Part shown: positions 59,299 through 64,000 of the stretch, piece by piece
Layout of the letters: every line of letters begins with the position of its first letter
Numbering within the stretch: position 1 is the stretch's first letter
NCBI RefSeq assembly: GCF_003086295.3
Contig: NC_092055.1
Coordinates: forward strand, 119,270,692-119,334,691
Direction of reading: 5' to 3'
Length of the DNA stretch: 64,000 nt
Source of the DNA: Arachis hypogaea
Taxonomy: Eukaryota; Streptophyta; Magnoliopsida; Fabales; Fabaceae
The notes under the pieces: generated by a model
The model's database searches: none
What the model was told of the DNA's origin: nothing
What the model saw: only the letters and a program-made list of their open reading frames with translations
Made by a program: the position numbers and the translations under genes

Positions 59299-61054
59299 AT
59301 GAATTCTCATCCATTTGGTTACGAGTTTGGTTAAAATTATGTTGTAGGGAATGGAAGCTACAATGAGAACATGCATCAAGGTTGGAACAATCAAAGATGG
59401 GAGGAGCCACAAGGATTTGATCAACCCTCTTGGCAACAACCCCCCTCTAATGCACTATGAGCAACAACCACTCTACGATGCATACCAAAACAATGGTTAC
59501 GGTGGACCTTTTCGTGACAATCAACCTCCACCAATTTACTATGAGCAAGAACCATTCCGAGGTGCGTACTAGGACGATGGATATGGTGGACCCCCTTGTA
59601 GTTACCAACAAGACCCACCATATACTTATGAACCACCTCTTCAACATAACTTTGAACTATCATACTCACAAGCCCCTTTCCACCATTCGCCTCCATATGA
59701 CCCCAGTCCATATCCACCTAACCAACTACCATATGAACCATATAAACCATACATAGACCCACCCCAATTCCAACACAACTACCCCCAAGAACCACCACCT
59801 CAATATTCACCATCTCCATATCTTTACCAAGAAGAACCACCTTCCTATTATGAGCCCTTTCTCCCAACAAGTGAACCCTCCTATCCAACTCAAGCTCCCA
59901 TAGATGATACCTTTAGTATTATTCGTCGAGGGCAACAGGAGCTTCAAACCACACTCATCTCTACTTTCACTAGTCTCACTTCTACTCTCCAAGCTCTTAT
60001 ATCCCGTGTGGATCCATCCTTTACTCCCACCCTCAAGCTCTAGTGCACTTCCTTTTCACCCATGTCCATCAATCCAAGAGCAACATGATCCAAATTACGC
60101 TATTGACATGGAACAAGAGAGAAGGGATCGTCTTAGGGACGTAATGGATCGGGTTCATGCATACATACTTCAAGAGAAGTAAGAGGAGGCCCAAAAGGTG
60201 GAGGTAGGAGAGACTCTTGAAGAAAGTTGTCAAGAGGTGGAGGTCATCAAGGAGGAGTTGGATTTTGTACTAGAGCAAGCGGAGAAAGCCGAAATTATTG
60301 AAGAAGAGGAAGTGGTTGAAGACTTAGGAGATGCGGAACCTCCATGGGAACCTCCAGTCATAGAACCTCCCTCCAAGAGGCTTGAAATTGATGTTGAGGA
60401 GGGTGTACAACCACCAAGGCATATCATGGTTGAAGACTTTGAGGAGGTTGATCATGAGATGGGTTCAATAATTAATGAGTTTCTACCTACAATTGAACCC
60501 TCTCCCATTGAACTAGAGGAAGAGGTTAATGTTGCAGAAGCTTGTCAAGAGGTGGAGATCATCAAAGAGGAGCCCAAGAGAGTGAAGCATACATTGGCAA
60601 GGCTGCCACTGGAGATACTCCCCCCAAGCCATTACCATCCAACACAACATTCAAGTGGGTAAAATTCTTATTCTTAAACTGTACCTTCCCACTTGAATAT
60701 GGTCTACTTGAAACGGATGGACAACTTAGAGCTATATGCGGTTTTAAGAGTAAAAGGGAGATGGTTAGCGGTTGGCAACAGCATCCTAGGTTCGTTATGG
60801 TTGGAAGCTCAAGGCCTAATTGTAAGGGTTGGTATAATTCTCAATTGATTGGGTCTAGGAGGATGTTTGGTTGCTTAAATGAGAATTCCAAGGCTAAACC
60901 ACCCGGTTGGAACAATGATGATCAACTTGAAGACGAGTGTAGAAACAAGATTTGTGATCCTGGCACACAAGAGGATCAACTTTGGGAGCTCGAAGCTTGT
61001 AAAGAACTTCATCAAGGCTTGGTGAATTTATTTGGAGATGTTGAAGCTTATTGA
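59299..61054 (+). pseudogene. Decayed gag-like gene of the Athila-like element
   Basis: Starts ATG at 59299 (MNSHPFGYEFG, then TAA). The frame shifts near 59445. Then comes a Tyr/Pro/Gln-rich repeat region (YEQQPLYDAYQNNGYGG, YEQEPFRGAY, TAG, DDGYGG, YTYEPPLQHN) to about 60040. Next is a Glu-rich coiled part (EEEEVVEDLGDAEPPWEPP). A lost C in the run at 60620-60625 shifts the frame, and the gene ends with KWVKFLFLNCTFPLEYGL, GWQQHPRFVMVG and ELHQGLVNLFGDVEAY. Such proteins are abundant in peanut-type genomes and have no assigned function. Confidence 0.7.
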
Positions 61055-61289
61055 AAGTCCAAGCGTTGGTGGCAGTTTCAAGATGAATTCAAGCACAAGC
61101 CACAATGACAAGGAGCTCCCCAAATGTCCAACTTAAGGACTTTAACTAAAAGTGTTAGGTGGGAGACAACCCACCATGGTATGATCTTCCTTTTTATTAG
61201 TTTTATTTTATTTTATTTTTGTCAGTGTTAATTTCCAATTCTGCATGTTTACCATTATTTTGCTTCATATTTCATAGGTAAAAAAAAAG

Positions 61290-61690
61290 AGGAATCGACG
61301 CGCAAGTATCTACAACGTGCACGAGTCGTTTGTGTATGCGCAACACATTGAAAATGAACAGAGAGTTGCGATGGAGACGCGCGGGAGGGGTGCGTGACGC
61401 ACAAGCCACCCCACGCGTACGCGTCCCCTGCAAATTTTTGAACCCACGCGTAAGCGTCAGCGACGCGTACGCGTGGGCATGAAAATCGGCGTAAGGAGCG
61501 AATTGAACAAAAAGTTGGGCTGCCACTGTGCTGGAATCGCGCGAGTTGTCACGCGTACACGTGATCAACGCTCGCGCGTCACTTTTCTTCTTCGGGCACC
61601 CACGCGTACGCGTGGGCAACGCTTACGCGTCGCATGGCCATTTCAATTTGCACGCGTACGCGTGATGCGCGCGCACGCGTCGCGCCATGC
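61290..61690. repeat. CpG-rich ACGCGTACGCGT palindrome cluster
   Basis: Four exact copies of the self-complementary 12-mer ACGCGTACGCGT (61413-61424, 61463-61474, 61602-61613, 61652-61663), plus variants such as 61446-61457 and 61551-61562. Surrounding sequence is CpG-dense while the rest of the window is CpG-poor. It lies in the untranslated part of the Athila-like element. Confidence 0.95.
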
Positions 61691-63812
61691 TTTTCAATTC
61701 TTACTCCTTTCTCCTTCCTTCTTTCTCCTTCCTTACTTCCTTCGTCTTCATTTCTTTAACTTCTCATCCTTATTCTCTTTCATCCTATTTTCCTTATTGC
61801 ATTTACATACCTTCACTCATTGCATTTTAATTTTGTGCATATTTTTATTTTCTTTTCTAAATTTGATACTTTTTCTTCGGTGTTGAATTTTCTTGCTTAA
61901 CTGTTGAATATCTCTTGCATTATTCTGGTGCTTCATGACTTGTTTTATTTTAATTGGGTAATATTATTTAAGTCAATGCTAATCTTTTATGACACCTGTG
62001 TTCCTTTTGCATTGACATGAATTTATATTGTCTTTCATGACCCACTCTCTCTTCCCCTTTGTTGCAATTTTTTTGCACTATTGATATGCCATTTGCTTCT
62101 ACTGTTTTCTCACTTGCATGTTGTAGCTACCATGTAATAGAGACCCTCATTATTTGGCATTAACCCACCCATACTTTATTTGTTTTCTTATCTTTATTTC
62201 TGGGTTACTTTTTTTCCCTTTTCTCTTCTTTCAGGATGGCCATAAAAAAGGGAAACGGAAAACTTTTACATGGGGCAACAAACAAGTTCCTATGCACATT
62301 CTTTGGAAAAAGTGTTAGTTGGAGCCACCCGTCCACTTGCACATCTTAGCATGCACCGAAGACGGTGCAATATTTAAGTGTGGGAAGCTCGATACCGACT
62401 TCCGTGGGTTAGTTATTTTCTTCTCAACACCAATATGTTATTTTTTCTGTTGTTAGATATGTTAGATTGCATGATAATAGTGCTTGCATGTATGTTCTGC
62501 TTGGTTGAAGTAACAACTTTCTTTTCAAGACCCTATTCTATAATATTTCACCAATTCAAATTAATTTGTGTTAAACTTGTTTGAAGATTGTAATTTGGAA
62601 CATGGTTTATAGCTAAGAACACACAACCTGTGAGATTTTGAGCTAAATTATATGGTTACATTATTTAACCATGATTTTTATTCCTGTGTGTTTTCTTATC
62701 TATGATTGCAATCTTTGCTTTGTTCCATTCTATATGTCCATTGTTTAGTGTATTTGCATGCATACATATGATTGAGGCCATCATTTGTTATTAGCTCACT
62801 TATCCCAAATAGCCTACCACTTCAATTACCTTTGTTCACCACTTTGAGTCTTTTAATCCTCATTTGTTCTGTATTTTACTACATCACTAGCCTTAAGTGG
62901 AAAAATAATTAATTACCCCAATTGAATCTTTGGTTAGCTTAAGATAGAGATTGTGTATCAATTAAGTGTGGAGAATTATGGGAACTTGGATTGATGAAAT
63001 TGTGTTGTGTTTTATTGATAAAAGTATTGGGAACTGGGCTGCATACTCATGTGAGACCAGAAAAACCATGTGCATTGATATATTATGTTCACTTTTATGT
63101 TCAAAAAAAAAAGAGAAAAAAAGAAAAAAAAGCATAAATAAATAATAATACAAATACATAAATAAATAAATAGGGGACAAAAATTACCCCAATACTAAGT
63201 TTAATAAAAGATCAATGCATAAGTGGTGAAATTAAAGAAAATTTGATACATGAGTATGTGATGTAAAAGTGGAAATTTTGGGTGGCTAGGCTTGATTTTA
63301 GAATTACATAGAGTGTGTGTGTGTGTTAGGTGAGAGATTAGGTTAGTCAAAGATTCATATTATAGCTCACTTGGCCATACATATATCCTCACCCTGACCT
63401 TAGCCCATTACAACCTTGAAAAGACCTCATGATGTTTGCATTTGTACACTAAATATTTCTTGATTAGTTAGATGAAGAACAAGGTTTTAGAAAGCATGAC
63501 TAGAGAAGAGTAGAGTGAATAACCCTAGACACTTGAGCAATTAGAGTGCATATACACTACCAGTGAGGGTTCAATACTTGATTCTATGTTTTATGCTTTC
63601 ATGAGTTATCTTCTTACAAGTTTACCTGTCTTTTACTGTGTAATTTGAATTAGTGGAATCTAATTTATGTTTGTCTTAGAGAACTTATTTACTTTTAACC
63701 AAGTAGATAGAAACATCTTAGCATATAGTTGCATTCATATATAGGTTGCATTTCATGAGTATTACTTTTCCGCAATTATTATTTTGATCTCCTTGAGCTT
63801 AGCATGAGGACA

Positions 63813-64000
63813 TGCTAATGTTTAAGTGTGGGGAGATTGATAAACCACTATTTTATGGTTTATCTTGTGCTAATTTGAGTGGTTTTTATCAAGTCTTTGC
63901 ACACTTATTCATACAAATTGCATGATTTTACAATTCCTTCCCAATTTTGTTCTATGGTTGAAAACTTGCTTCCTAAACCTTTAAATTGTGTATTTTAATT
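63813..64000 (+). repeat. Polypurine tract and start of 3' LTR
   Basis: AAGTGTGGGGAGAT precedes TGATAAACCACTATTTTATG, the LTR start at 63838. The LTR runs to the window end. Positions 63839-63864 form an inverted repeat with 9-base arms (GATAAACCA / TGGTTTATC). An earlier AAGTGTGGGAAG at about 62369-62380 is a partial duplicate of the tract. Confidence 0.75.

Larger units (their letters stand above)
58870..64000 (+). mobile_element. Non-autonomous Athila-like Ty3/gypsy element
   Basis: Order: truncated 5' LTR (to 59142), primer site (59146-59163), a decayed gag-like region with Tyr/Pro/Gln-rich and Glu-rich parts (59299-61054), a spacer 'GTTAGGTGGGAGACAACCCACCATG', a CpG-rich palindrome cluster, a long non-coding 3' region, a polypurine tract and the 3' LTR from 63838, which leaves the window. 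No protease, RT or integrase is present, so it would depend on proteins supplied elsewhere. The 5' LTR lacks its start (no TGATAAACC), so the copy is broken on the left. Confidence 0.85.

Noticed and set aside
61272..61886. ORFs of 115-137 codons across the CpG-rich palindromes
   Set aside because: Arg/Thr-rich translations are produced by the repeated ACGCGT sequence. The same region is open on both strands.

Overview
The window is plant nuclear DNA made almost entirely of transposable elements, their decayed genes and AT-rich spacer. I see no intact protein-coding host gene. A legume, most likely a peanut-type (Arachis) genome, is suggested by three things: an Athila-type retroelement carrying a cluster of ACGCGTACGCGT palindromes, a PR-10 (Bet v 1/Ara h 8-like) gene fragment, and several MULE and hAT families of legume type. 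The species is inference, because no search could be run.

Layout, left to right. 1-3589: 5' part (LTR, gag, protease, part of RT) of a decayed Ty3/gypsy element on the minus strand. It is inserted at the edge of a 7.5 kb block (3590-11060) that recurs in the same orientation at 47349-54915. The block has no convincing ORF, but carries a conserved minus-strand TATA promoter, internal duplications and repeated splice-site-like modules. It is probably a duplicated non-coding transcription unit. 11061-13340: AT-rich spacer. 13344-14422: an LRR gene fragment and a partial hAT element. 14940-16050: a 230-bp tandem array. 16394-18664: a FAR1/FRS-type transposase pseudogene. 19050-20690: an internal fragment of a MuDR-type transposase gene. 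21413-23558: a complete MULE (9-bp target duplication) carrying a broken plant-mobile-domain gene. 24121-24935: a CACTA 3' end. 25057-26636 and 27970-29986: non-autonomous hAT elements. 31200-31480: a LINE RT fragment. 31896-37648: a complete 5.75-kb MULE (about 210-bp TIRs, 10-bp target duplication) with a decayed mudrA-like gene on the minus strand and a decayed GRF zinc-finger gene on the plus strand. 37841-39980: a complete hAT (8-bp target duplication). 41447: a CACTA 5' end. 41982-43311: a Pack-MULE-like element. 43545-45860: an LTR-like stretch holding a mitochondrial DNA insertion with trnS-GCU. 46540-46700: a copia-like LTR scrap. 47349-54915: block copy 2. 54916-56890: AT-rich spacer with simple repeats. 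56893-57960: a hAT-like left end. 58046-58235: a PR-10 fragment. 58870-64000: a non-autonomous Athila-like element that leaves the window inside its 3' LTR.

The genes do not form a pathway. The history is repeated insertion into a region that once held two copies of the same non-coding locus. The most informative signals are that block pair, the gene-carrying MULEs, the organelle insertion, and micro-insertions of a LINE-like tail that the paralogous block dates and defines.
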